Shown here: one piece after another, positions 8,540-17,622 of the stretch
Numbering within the stretch: position 1 is the first letter of the stretch
How the letters are laid out: each line of letters starts with the position of its first letter
Source of the DNA: Gillisia sp. Hel1_33_143
Lineage (GTDB): Bacteria; Bacteroidota; Bacteroidia; Flavobacteriales; Flavobacteriaceae
Reading direction: 5' to 3'
Assembly (NCBI RefSeq): GCF_900104765.1
Contig: NZ_LT629737.1
Span: 62,001 to 126,000 of the forward strand
Length of the DNA: 64,000 nucleotides
Made by a program: the position numbers and the translations under genes
Notes under the pieces: model-generated
The model's database searches: none
The model's input: only the letters and a program-made list of their open reading frames with translations
What the model was told of the DNA's origin: nothing

Positions 8540-10291
8540 ATGAGAAATACACTTATAGCACTAATTGCAATTTTTTGCTTGGCATCTTGTGACTTATCAA
8601 AATATAAATTGGTAAAAGAATACGATCTAGAAACCAGATTTGAAAAATCTAAAGGCACAGAAACTGCTACTTACTCAGAGGTTATTGCTTTTTATGATCA
8701 GTTACAAGAAGCTTACCCTTCTATTCAAGTAAAAAAATATGGAACTACAGATAGCGGAGAACCTTTAAGATTGGTATTATTTAGCCCATCTGAAGATTTT
8801 GATATCGACAATTTAAGAGCTAATAATACAATCATACTTATCAACAATGGTATTCACCCAGGGGAAAGTGATGGTATAGATGCCACAATGATGTTATTTA
8901 GAGATCTTGCTCAAGACTCTATTCAGGTTCCTAAAAATACAGTACTCGCCACCATTCCTGTGTATAATATTGGAGGTGCATTAAATAGAAATACTACAAG
9001 CAGAACCAATCAAAACGGACCTTTATCTTATGGTTTTAGAGGAAATGCTCGTAATTTCGACCTTAATAGAGATTTTATCAAATCTGATACAAAGAACACC
9101 AGAAGCTTTGCAGAGATATTCCACGCAATAAATCCTGATATTTTTGTAGATACTCACGTAAGTAATGGTGCAGACTATCAATACACCCTAACTCATTTAT
9201 TTACACAACATGATAAATTAGGCGGAGAATTAGGAGCCTATTTACATGAGAGTATGATGCCATCATTAGAAGCATCTTTATGGGAACATGACTGGGATAT
9301 TACACCGTATGTAAATGTTTATAATGAAGTGCCAGAAAAAGGATTTACACAATTTATGGACAGTCCAAGATATTCTACAGGTTACGCTACGCTATGGAAT
9401 ACTTTAGGTCTTATGATCGAAACGCATATGCTTAAACCTTATAAAAAAAGGGTTACGGGAACTTATAGAGCACTTCAATCTATTATAGACATCGCAGAAA
9501 GAGACCGAGCTCAAATTAAAGATCTTAGAGATAAAGCTGATAGAAAATATCTTACAGAAAGATGGTATCCCACAAATTTTGAAGTTGATAGTACCAAGAT
9601 TTCTAAACTACAGTTTAAAGGTTATGAAGGAAATACTATCGAAAGTGAAGTAACTAATGGAAAGAGATTGCAGTACGATAGAAAGAAACCATTTACAAAA
9701 GAAATAGATTACTATAACAATTATGTAGCTACAGAAAAGATAGAGATCCCCAGAGGATATGTAATACCCCAAGGTTGGTGGAATGTTATTGATATATTAA
9801 AGAGCAACAATGTAGAAATGCTGAAATTGCCTAAAGACACTACCATTTACGTTGAAAAATATAGAATAGAAGATTATAAAACCTATAGCAATGCTTATGA
9901 AGGGCATTATCCCCATTCCAACACGAAAGTCTCTAGCGTAACAGATAGCGTAAGATTTAGAAAGGGTGATATTTACATCAGCACCTTTCAACCTGCAGTG
10001 AGGTATTTAATAGAAACATTAGAACCAACTACAGTAGATTCTTTCTTCAATTGGAATTTCTTTGATAGTATCCTTCAGCAGAAAGAAGGATTTTCGCCGT
10101 ATGTATTTGAAGATATCGCCAAAGACCTATTAGAAAGCAATCCAAGCCTAAAAGAAGAATTTATTCAAAAGCAAAAATCCGACAAGGAATTTGCCCAAGA
10201 CAGTATGATGCAATTAGACTGGTTGCATAAAAAATCTAGTAATTATGAATCTTCACATTTAAGCTACCCTGTCTTTAGGGTGGGTCGTTAA
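8540..10291 (+). CDS. M14-family zinc carboxypeptidase lipoprotein
   Basis: A 583-residue exported metallopeptidase. The ATG at 8540 starts a lipoprotein signal with lipobox LASC (cysteine 17); the frame is open 54 bases further up, and an ATG at 8531 is also possible. The zinc ligands H106 and E109 lie in NNGIHPGESDG, the third His is in DIFVDTHVSNG, and the catalytic Glu in GLMIETHMLKPYKKR. The family removes C-terminal amino acids from peptides. The long C-terminal half (about 350-583) matches no domain I recognise. The last 33 bases overlap the convergent Nudix gene. Confidence 0.87.
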   Translation: MRNTLIALIAIFCLASCDLSKYKLVKEYDLETRFEKSKGTETATYSEVIAFYDQLQEAYPSIQVKKYGTTDSGEPLRLVLFSPSEDFDIDNLRANNTIILINNGIHPGESDGIDATMMLFRDLAQDSIQVPKNTVLATIPVYNIGGALNRNTTSRTNQNGPLSYGFRGNARNFDLNRDFIKSDTKNTRSFAEIFHAINPDIFVDTHVSNGADYQYTLTHLFTQHDKLGGELGAYLHESMMPSLEASLWEHDWDITPYVNVYNEVPEKGFTQFMDSPRYSTGYATLWNTLGLMIETHMLKPYKKRVTGTYRALQSIIDIAERDRAQIKDLRDKADRKYLTERWYPTNFEVDSTKISKLQFKGYEGNTIESEVTNGKRLQYDRKKPFTKEIDYYNNYVATEKIEIPRGYVIPQGWWNVIDILKSNNVEMLKLPKDTTIYVEKYRIEDYKTYSNAYEGHYPHSNTKVSSVTDSVRFRKGDIYISTFQPAVRYLIETLEPTTVDSFFNWNFFDSILQQKEGFSPYVFEDIAKDLLESNPSLKEEFIQKQKSDKEFAQDSMMQLDWLHKKSSNYESSHLSYPVFRVGR

Positions 10292-10882
10292 ATATTCTTT
10301 AGGAAACAACAACTTAATATTAGCGTAAGATTTAGTGAGTGCTTTTTGAGATTTTGCAAAGTTCTTCCATTTCACTTTCTTAATACCTTCTTCATTTTCT
10401 GGAATTAGCTCTCCTTTAAAAGATGAATGCATTTCGTACCAGTGGGTAACTTTTAGCTTATATTTTTCTTTACGTTTAAAAATGTGATAGGTTTTACGCA
10501 AAAATCTGGTGATCTCTAGATCTTGAACACCGGTTTCTTCCATTACTTCTCGAATAGCAGACTCTTCTAAAGTTTCATTCTTTTCAGTTTTTCCCTTAGG
10601 AAGATCCCAACGCTTGTTTCTGTAAATAAAGAGAATTTCCTTATTATCATTAAACACCATTCCACCCGCAGCAGTAACTACCGGTAATTTTTTAAGAAGA
10701 TGTTTCAGAAGTTTTTCTTCGTTGTCGTGATAGAGATTTACATACAACAGTTCGCCATCACTAATTTTCTCAATTATAGATTTCAATTTCACCGTTTTAA
10801 TGGGAAAAGAAGAATAATTTTCACCAATATCCTTTTTAGTAGATAGAATTATTGGAATATCATTTACAAAAACTTTATACAT
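10259..10882 (-). CDS. Nudix hydrolase
   Basis: A 207-residue protein with a Nudix domain in its C-terminal two thirds. The Nudix box GKTEKNETLEESAIREVMEE (about residues 98-117) has the GX5EX7REUXEE pattern that binds Mg2+ and hydrolyses nucleoside diphosphates linked to another group. The first about 85 residues form a separate domain. Substrate is not predictable. Its ATG is 7 bases from that of the divergent pyrE, and its 3' end overlaps the M14 peptidase gene by 33 bases. Length and context resemble a conserved Flavobacteriia protein placed beside pyrE. Confidence 0.88.
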   Translation of the reverse strand: MYKVFVNDIPIILSTKKDIGENYSSFPIKTVKLKSIIEKISDGELLYVNLYHDNEEKLLKHLLKKLPVVTAAGGMVFNDNKEILFIYRNKRWDLPKGKTEKNETLEESAIREVMEETGVQDLEITRFLRKTYHIFKRKEKYKLKVTHWYEMHSSFKGELIPENEEGIKKVKWKNFAKSQKALTKSYANIKLLFPKEYLTTHPKDRVA

Positions 10883-10885
10883 TTG
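10878..10885 (+). promoter_or_regulatory. -7 box of pyrE, overlapping the Nudix start codon
   Basis: TACATTTG fits the -7 consensus and ends 4 bases before the pyrE ATG at 10890, so transcription would begin at or next to the start codon. A TTG at 10852-10854 is 23 bases upstream, longer than usual spacing. Confidence 0.5.
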
Positions 10886-10889
10886 CAGT

Positions 10890-11531
10890 ATGATTTTAAA
10901 TAAAGAAACAGCAATTAAAACTGCCGAATTGCTTTTGCAAATTAAAGCAATTAAATTAGAACCACAACAACCTTTTACTTGGGCTAGTGGTTGGAAGTCT
11001 CCAATCTATTGTGATAATAGAATTGTGCTCTCCTACCCTCCCATCAGAAATTACATTAGAGAAAATTTTGCCAGACAGATTGAAGAGTTATATGGCAAAC
11101 CCGATGTTATTGCTGGTGTAGCAACCGGTGCTATTGGAATTGGAATGTTGGTGGCAGAAATCATGAATCTTCCTTTTGTATATGTTAGGCCAGAAGCAAA
11201 AGGTCATGGCAGAAAAAATCAGATTGAAGGTCAGTTAGAAAGTGGCCAAACGGTAGTTGTAATAGAAGATCTGGTAAGTACCGGAAACAGCAGCTTGAAT
11301 GCCGTTAAGGCACTTAAAGAAGCAAAAGTTACCATTAAAGGAATGCTCTCTATTTTTACGTATGGATTTGCTATTGCTGAAGAAAACTTCAAAAGAGAAA
11401 ATATAGAATTTTATTCTCTAAGCAGTTATGATTATTTGATTGATACCGCATTAAAAACAAATTATATTAACGCTACGGAAGCCGAAACTTTAAAGACTTG
11501 GCGTCAAGATCCTGGCAACTGGAAACCATAA
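10890..11531 (+). CDS. pyrE: orotate phosphoribosyltransferase
   Basis: This 213-residue enzyme makes orotidine 5'-phosphate from orotate and PRPP in pyrimidine synthesis. The PRPP-binding signature VVVIEDLVSTGNSSLNAV is complete. An upstream PDVIAGVATGAIGIG block and YVRPEAKGHGRKNQIEG, the flexible catalytic loop with the conserved Lys and His, are also present. Length is normal. It is followed after one base by the SRPBCC gene, so these two form an operon divergent from the Nudix gene. Confidence 0.95.
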   Translation: MILNKETAIKTAELLLQIKAIKLEPQQPFTWASGWKSPIYCDNRIVLSYPPIRNYIRENFARQIEELYGKPDVIAGVATGAIGIGMLVAEIMNLPFVYVRPEAKGHGRKNQIEGQLESGQTVVVIEDLVSTGNSSLNAVKALKEAKVTIKGMLSIFTYGFAIAEENFKRENIEFYSLSSYDYLIDTALKTNYINATEAETLKTWRQDPGNWKP

Positions 11532-11532
11532 A

Positions 11533-11922
11533 ATGAATTTAGAAAGCCCAAAAGTAAGTACTAGAAAAAGTCAGCAAGAAATGTTTGACTTTTTGAGTAA
11601 TGTTGAAAATTATGAGCAAATAATGCCAGAAAATATGCAGAAGTTTGAAGTAAAATCTTCAGATACTTTTCTATTTTCTTTAAAAGGAATGCCAGACATT
11701 GCTCTAAAGATAAAAGAAACTAAAGAGCCAGAATTGGTAGTGCTTGGTTCTACTTCAGATAAATTTGATTTTACCTTGGAGGCAAATATAGAACCAGCTG
11801 CAGATGGAAGTAATGTTCAACTTCAATTCAATGGCAAATTCAATGCAATGATGGCAATGATGGTTAAAGGGCCATTAACAAAATTCATTAACGTGCTATC
11901 AGAAAATATTAGCAAGCTTTAA
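11533..11922 (+). CDS. SRPBCC-fold small protein
   Basis: A 129-residue protein with no signal peptide. It starts MNLESPKVSTRKSQQEMFDF and alternates strands with a long C-terminal helix (MMAMMVKGPLTKFINVLSEN), as in START/SRPBCC ligand-binding proteins. No catalytic residue can be named. It begins one base after the pyrE stop, so it is translated from the same message. A link to pyrimidine synthesis is only contextual. Its stop codon shares the bases TTAA with the stop of convergent birA. Confidence 0.7.
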   Translation: MNLESPKVSTRKSQQEMFDFLSNVENYEQIMPENMQKFEVKSSDTFLFSLKGMPDIALKIKETKEPELVVLGSTSDKFDFTLEANIEPAADGSNVQLQFNGKFNAMMAMMVKGPLTKFINVLSENISKL

Positions 11923-12650
11923 TATAGCAATTTGAGTTGTTTCAGCTCAAAGGTTTGAACTACTTCATCCTCCACTTTAACTTTTAATAGTCCGGTGGAG
12001 GTTATACCCAAAATTATTCCCGTTAAATAATCTCCAGAAGGCAATAGAAAAGTGGACACCTTATTTTTTCTGAACAACTCTCCTTCATATTTTCTCAAGA
12101 TTTCTATATGAGATTGAGATTTAAGATCCTCTAGCATTTGTTCCAATTCTACCAAGATATATTTAAGAACTTCATCGGTTGGAAAATCATTCCCAGCTAT
12201 TAATTTTAAGGAGGACGCTTGTGGAAGATCCTGAAAAAAAGTTTGATTCACATTAAGTCCAATTCCTATTATAGATGCTCCAATGCTGCCATTTACTAAG
12301 ATGTTTTCTATAAGAATACCGCCAATCTTATAATTGCCTGCCAATATGTCGTTGGGCCATTTTAATTTAAGTGAAAAAATATTCAACTTCTTTAAGGCGT
12401 CTAGAAGCGCTAAACCAACTGCGGCACTTAGTGCAAACTGCGCTGCAACATCTATTGGAGGATTAGGAAATATTACGCTAAAAGTAAGATTCTCACCCGC
12501 ATTAGAAACCCATCCGGCACCACGTTGGCCCCTACCCGCAGACTGTTCAAAAGCTGTGATACAAACTGCTTCTTCATTTTTATTAGATTGATACCATTCC
12601 CTTGCTAAAGAATTGGTAGATTGGGTGGCACTAACTTTGATAATACGCAT
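11919..12650 (-). CDS. birA: biotin--[acetyl-CoA carboxylase] ligase, monofunctional
   Basis: A 243-residue biotin protein ligase. It attaches biotin through biotinyl-AMP to carrier lysines such as those of acetyl-CoA and pyruvate carboxylase; the latter is at the left edge of this window. Visible motifs are the biotin and ATP loop SAGRGQRGAGWVS, LKWPNDILAGNYKIGGILIE, and GIGLNVNQTFF. There is no N-terminal winged helix, so it should not repress biotin genes as E. coli BirA does. The frame is open 34 codons further, but the ATG at 12650 (MRIIKVSATQSTNSLA) fits family starts and leaves room for the promoters shared with rsfS. Confidence 0.92.
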   Translation of the reverse strand: MRIIKVSATQSTNSLAREWYQSNKNEEAVCITAFEQSAGRGQRGAGWVSNAGENLTFSVIFPNPPIDVAAQFALSAAVGLALLDALKKLNIFSLKLKWPNDILAGNYKIGGILIENILVNGSIGASIIGIGLNVNQTFFQDLPQASSLKLIAGNDFPTDEVLKYILVELEQMLEDLKSQSHIEILRKYEGELFRKNKVSTFLLPSGDYLTGIILGITSTGLLKVKVEDEVVQTFELKQLKLLY

Positions 12651-12719
12651 ATACGTAAGTGGACTAGATTTAGGAGTTAAATGTTCTGTTAACAGTCCCT
12701 TAAAAAGACTAAAAAGTAA

Positions 12720-12727
12720 TAACTTTG
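12720..12727 (+). promoter_or_regulatory. -7 box of the rsfS-ftsH operon
   Basis: TAACTTTG lies 18 bases before the rsfS ATG at 12746. It covers an upstream in-frame TTG (12725), which argues that the ATG is the true start. Confidence 0.55.
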
Positions 12728-12745
12728 CGTAAAGAAATAAATTTA

Positions 12746-13117
12746 ATGGCAAATAAAGAAACGAACAACGATCAACTTATCGCTCAAATATTAAAAGGAA
12801 TTGAAGAGGTTAAAGGAAATAACATTGATATTCTAGATTTAAGAGAAATTGAAAATACAGTTTGTGACTATTTTATTATCTGTAATGGTACTTCCAATAC
12901 ACAGGTAAACGCCATAGTAAACTCCGTACAGAAAACCGTTAGTAAGGCGCTACAAGACAAACCATGGCATATTGAAGGAAGTGATAATGCAGAATGGGTT
13001 TTGATGGACTATGTTAATGTTGTGGTACATGTTTTCCAAAAACACATAAGAGAATACTATGACATTGAAAGTCTATGGGGTGATGCTAAGGTAACCTCAA
13101 TTCAAACAAATTATTAA
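12746..13117 (+). CDS. rsfS: ribosome silencing factor RsfS
   Basis: A 123-residue protein of the Iojap/RsfS family. It binds ribosomal protein L14 and blocks joining of the subunits when nutrients are short. The signature DILDLREIENTVCDYFIIC, then GTSNTQVNAIVNSV, WVLMDYVNVVVHVF and REYYDIESLWGDA, spans nearly the whole protein. The ATG at 12746 is chosen over a TTG seven codons upstream that lies in the promoter. ftsH follows after 17 bases, the usual Flavobacteriia order birA / rsfS-ftsH. Confidence 0.95.
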   Translation: MANKETNNDQLIAQILKGIEEVKGNNIDILDLREIENTVCDYFIICNGTSNTQVNAIVNSVQKTVSKALQDKPWHIEGSDNAEWVLMDYVNVVVHVFQKHIREYYDIESLWGDAKVTSIQTNY

Positions 13118-13134
13118 AAATTAATTAAGTAAGA

Positions 13135-15147
<2,013 letters not shown>

Positions 15148-15169
15148 TTTTATTATATAAAGTAAAAAG

Positions 15170-15204
15170 TCTTAATTTGATGTAACGTTAAATTAAGATT
15201 TTTT
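15170..15204 (+). terminator. terminator of rsfS-ftsH
   Basis: A 9-bp inverted repeat TCTTAATTT / AAATTAAGA (15170-15178 with 15190-15198) is followed by a run of T to 15204. The stem is A/T-rich, hence moderate strength. Confidence 0.6.
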
Positions 15205-15211
15205 ACCTTTG
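15204..15211 (+). promoter_or_regulatory. -7 box of the LUD-cdsA-psd operon
   Basis: TACCTTTG directly follows the ftsH terminator and lies 34 bases before the LUD gene. No clean -33 element is seen at 18-20 bases. Confidence 0.5.
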
Positions 15212-15245
15212 GTTAACGTGCCATAAATAATCCCTAAAACTCAAT

Positions 15246-15857
15246 ATGAGTCTATTTAGAAAATTTCTAAATCCTAAATCTAAATCAGACAAAGGTCAGG
15301 ACATTCCAGAGAATGCTGATCGTGGGAAATATATGCCTGATGTTAAGCTACCAACCGATGAGCGATTTATGCTCAACTTTAAAAATAACGGTGGAAAATT
15401 CTTGTATTGCGAGAATGATGAAGAAGTGTTGCAGGCATTTGATAATATATTATTGGAGAACGATTGGTATGAACAAGAATCTTGTTGTTTTGACGAAAAC
15501 TTAATTAATAAGTTCGATCAATTCAATCTTGAATTCAATAGATCAGGAAATTCTTCTTTTTTTCTGTCTACCTGTGAATATCTTATTGCTAATGATGGAT
15601 CAATTCTTATTTCTTCCAATCAGATAAAAGAAGCTAAACTTAACGATCTTCCATCAAATTTTATAATCTTAGCCTCTACAAGTCAGCTAGTTGACACTAT
15701 TGGAGAAGGTCTAAGAGGGATCAAGTTCAACAATAAAGAACGTATTCCTACCAACATCACTACTATAAAAAGTTTTGAAACTCAAACAGAAGAAGATTTT
15801 ATGAGCTATGGAAGTAGCACAAAAAACCTATATTTGCTGCTTAGGGAAGACCTGTAA
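15246..15857 (+). CDS. LUD domain protein (LutC/YkgG-like)
   Basis: A 203-residue cytosolic protein. The C-terminal half (about 95-203) has the LUD domain pattern: CEYLIANDGSILISSNQ, then NFIILASTSQLVDTIGEGLR, and a closing TKNLYLLLREDL strand. Family members LutC/YkgG are linked to lactate oxidation, but the fold alone does not prove that. No lutA or lutB is nearby. It is the first gene of an operon with cdsA (3-base gap), psd and an acyl-CoA-binding protein, so a lipid-linked role is possible. The N-terminal about 60 residues are lineage-specific. Confidence 0.75.
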   Translation: MSLFRKFLNPKSKSDKGQDIPENADRGKYMPDVKLPTDERFMLNFKNNGGKFLYCENDEEVLQAFDNILLENDWYEQESCCFDENLINKFDQFNLEFNRSGNSSFFLSTCEYLIANDGSILISSNQIKEAKLNDLPSNFIILASTSQLVDTIGEGLRGIKFNNKERIPTNITTIKSFETQTEEDFMSYGSSTKNLYLLLREDL

Positions 15858-15860
15858 TTT

Positions 15861-16664
15861 ATGAAGGAATCTATTATTCGCACTGTATCTGGGTTGTTGT
15901 ACATATCCATGTTGGTAGTTTCCATACTCTCTTCAGAGCTTGTCTTTATTTCTCTATTCTTCGTTCTGGGCTTTGTATGTCTTTTAGAACTTGAAAAATT
16001 ATTACACCTTAAAAGTTATGCCATCTATGCAATTCACGCATTGATATTCTATCTTTTTAGCTATTTGAAGTTTAATGCAAACGCGACTCTGCTCTTGCTT
16101 TGCATCACAATATTCGTAAATCTTTTCCTCATTAAAGATCTTCTTTTTATAAGGACAATTCCTGTTTTTGAAAAGAAGAAATATATCATTTTAATATTCT
16201 ACCTATCTTCTTCCATCATATTTTTAACCCTTATCCCTACGTATACAGGAATTTTTAATCCACAGATTATTGTTGGAGTATTTGTACTTATATGGACAAA
16301 CGATACCTTTGCCTATATTACAGGGAAAAATTTTGGAAAAAATAAACTGTATGAAAGAATTTCACCCAACAAAACTGTAGAAGGTTTTATAGGCGGAATG
16401 GTGTTTAGTGCTGTGGGTGGATATTGTATTTTTTACTTTACACATTACCTCAATTTTCAATTCTGGTTGGGATTAGCCATTATATTGAGTATTTTTGGAA
16501 CCTTAGGAGATCTAATCCAATCTAAGTTTAAAAGACAAGCAGGAGTAAAAGATAGCGGTAAGTTAATGCCCGGTCATGGTGGTTTATTTGATAGACTGGA
16601 TAGCATAATTTTCTCTAGCCCTTTTGTGTATGCTTATTTATTAATTATTAATCATGTTTCATAA
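15861..16664 (+). CDS. cdsA: phosphatidate cytidylyltransferase
   Basis: A 267-residue integral membrane enzyme that makes CDP-diacylglycerol from phosphatidate and CTP, the branch point of phospholipid synthesis. About seven to eight hydrophobic segments are visible, and the C-terminal CDP-diglyceride synthase signature is complete: KDSGKLMPGHGGLFDRLDS. An earlier FAYITGKNFGKNKL and ISPNKTVEGFIGG also fit the family. It starts 3 bases after the LUD gene and overlaps psd by 11 bases. Confidence 0.95.
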   Translation: MKESIIRTVSGLLYISMLVVSILSSELVFISLFFVLGFVCLLELEKLLHLKSYAIYAIHALIFYLFSYLKFNANATLLLLCITIFVNLFLIKDLLFIRTIPVFEKKKYIILIFYLSSSIIFLTLIPTYTGIFNPQIIVGVFVLIWTNDTFAYITGKNFGKNKLYERISPNKTVEGFIGGMVFSAVGGYCIFYFTHYLNFQFWLGLAIILSIFGTLGDLIQSKFKRQAGVKDSGKLMPGHGGLFDRLDSIIFSSPFVYAYLLIINHVS

Positions 16665-17304
16665 AGAAGGATTTAAAATAATGACGATTGCTGCAATTTT
16701 ATTTATTGCGGTTAATGTGGTTTCATACCTTTCCATAAACACTTATTGGATAAAGTTCGCTATACTCGCTGTGAGTATACTATTATTCTTATTAGTGTTA
16801 CATTTTTTTAGAAATCCTGCTCGTCCAACTATTTTAGATAACGCAAATGTTGTGTCTCCAGTAGATGGAAAAGTAGTAGTTATAGAAGAAGTGTTTGAAA
16901 AAGAATACTTTAAAGATAAGCGTTTACAGGTTTCTATATTCATGTCTCCGTTAAATGTTCACGTTACCAGACACCCAGTGGGAGGAACTGTAAAATTTAG
17001 CAAATATCATCCCGGGAAATTCCTGGTAGCTTGGCATCCAAAATCTAGCGAAGAGAATGAAAGAACTACAGTAGTTGTAGAGAATCCAGTATTTGGAGAA
17101 GTTCTTTACAGACAAATTGCGGGAGCTATGGCTAAGAGAATTGTAAACTATGCTCAAGAAGGAGAAGAAGTTGTACAAGGAAGTGATAGTGGTTTTATTA
17201 AGTTTGGATCTCGTGTAGATGTGTTCTTACCTTTAAACACCAAAATAGATGTAAAACTTAACGATAAAGTTAAAGGAGGAGTATCTATTATTGCCTCAAT
17301 TTAA
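16654..17304 (+). CDS. psd: phosphatidylserine decarboxylase, short type
   Basis: A 216-residue membrane-bound enzyme that makes phosphatidylethanolamine from phosphatidylserine. Two adjoining N-terminal hydrophobic stretches (about 8-25 and 29-47) are followed by NVVSPVDGKVVVIEE, the metal or substrate histidines in SPLNVHVTRHPVGG, and the self-cleavage site in KFGSRVDVFLP, where serine 186 becomes the pyruvoyl cofactor. This is the short proenzyme class seen in Bacteroidetes. The start overlaps cdsA by 11 bases (translational coupling). A phosphatidylserine synthase gene is not in the window. Confidence 0.93.
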   Translation: MFHKEGFKIMTIAAILFIAVNVVSYLSINTYWIKFAILAVSILLFLLVLHFFRNPARPTILDNANVVSPVDGKVVVIEEVFEKEYFKDKRLQVSIFMSPLNVHVTRHPVGGTVKFSKYHPGKFLVAWHPKSSEENERTTVVVENPVFGEVLYRQIAGAMAKRIVNYAQEGEEVVQGSDSGFIKFGSRVDVFLPLNTKIDVKLNDKVKGGVSIIASI

Positions 17305-17313
17305 TACAATATA

Positions 17314-17580
17314 ATGTCTGACATTTTAGATAAAAGATTCCTGAAGGCTTACGAAATTGCCTGTAACACTACGCTTAAATTGCCACCAGATATTATGTTG
17401 CATTTTTATGCATATTATAAAAGAGCCACCCAAAAAGATGGTTTTTATGTTCCAAGAGAAGATGAAGACATCCGGAGCGGTTTTAAGGCAAATGCCATGT
17501 TACAAGTGGAAGATCTTTCAGATACTGAAGCAAAGGCAAAATATATAGAAATGGTAGAAAAATATATAGGGGAAGTTTAA
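17314..17580 (+). CDS. acyl-CoA-binding protein
   Basis: An 88-residue four-helix protein of the ACBP family, which binds long-chain acyl-CoA esters. Helix 1 starts LDKRFLKAYEIACNT and helix 2 holds PPDIMLHFYAYYKRATQ. The usual KWDAW segment is replaced by GFKANAMLQVEDLSDTEA, followed by AKAKYIEMVEKYI. ACBPs are rare outside eukaryotes but regular in Bacteroidetes. Its position 9 bases after psd ties it to phospholipid assembly. The last codons and the stop are part of the terminator hairpin. Confidence 0.9.
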   Translation: MSDILDKRFLKAYEIACNTTLKLPPDIMLHFYAYYKRATQKDGFYVPREDEDIRSGFKANAMLQVEDLSDTEAKAKYIEMVEKYIGEV

Positions 17581-17600
17581 CTTCCCCTATATATTTTTAA
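17558..17600 (+). terminator. terminator built into the end of the ACBP coding sequence
   Basis: A perfect 19-bp stem (17558-17576 with 17580-17598) has a three-base loop at 17577-17579 that carries part of the TAA stop. The 5' arm is coding sequence. A/T runs on both flanks let it serve the convergent valS (ends 17623) as well. Confidence 0.85.
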
Positions 17601-17622
17601 ATCGATATGTTACTTTCAAAGA

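Noticed and set aside
12651-12752. 34-codon extension at the N-terminus of birA
   Set aside because: It runs into the rsfS promoter and start region on the other strand and adds hydrophobic text unlike BirA; no winged helix is formed.
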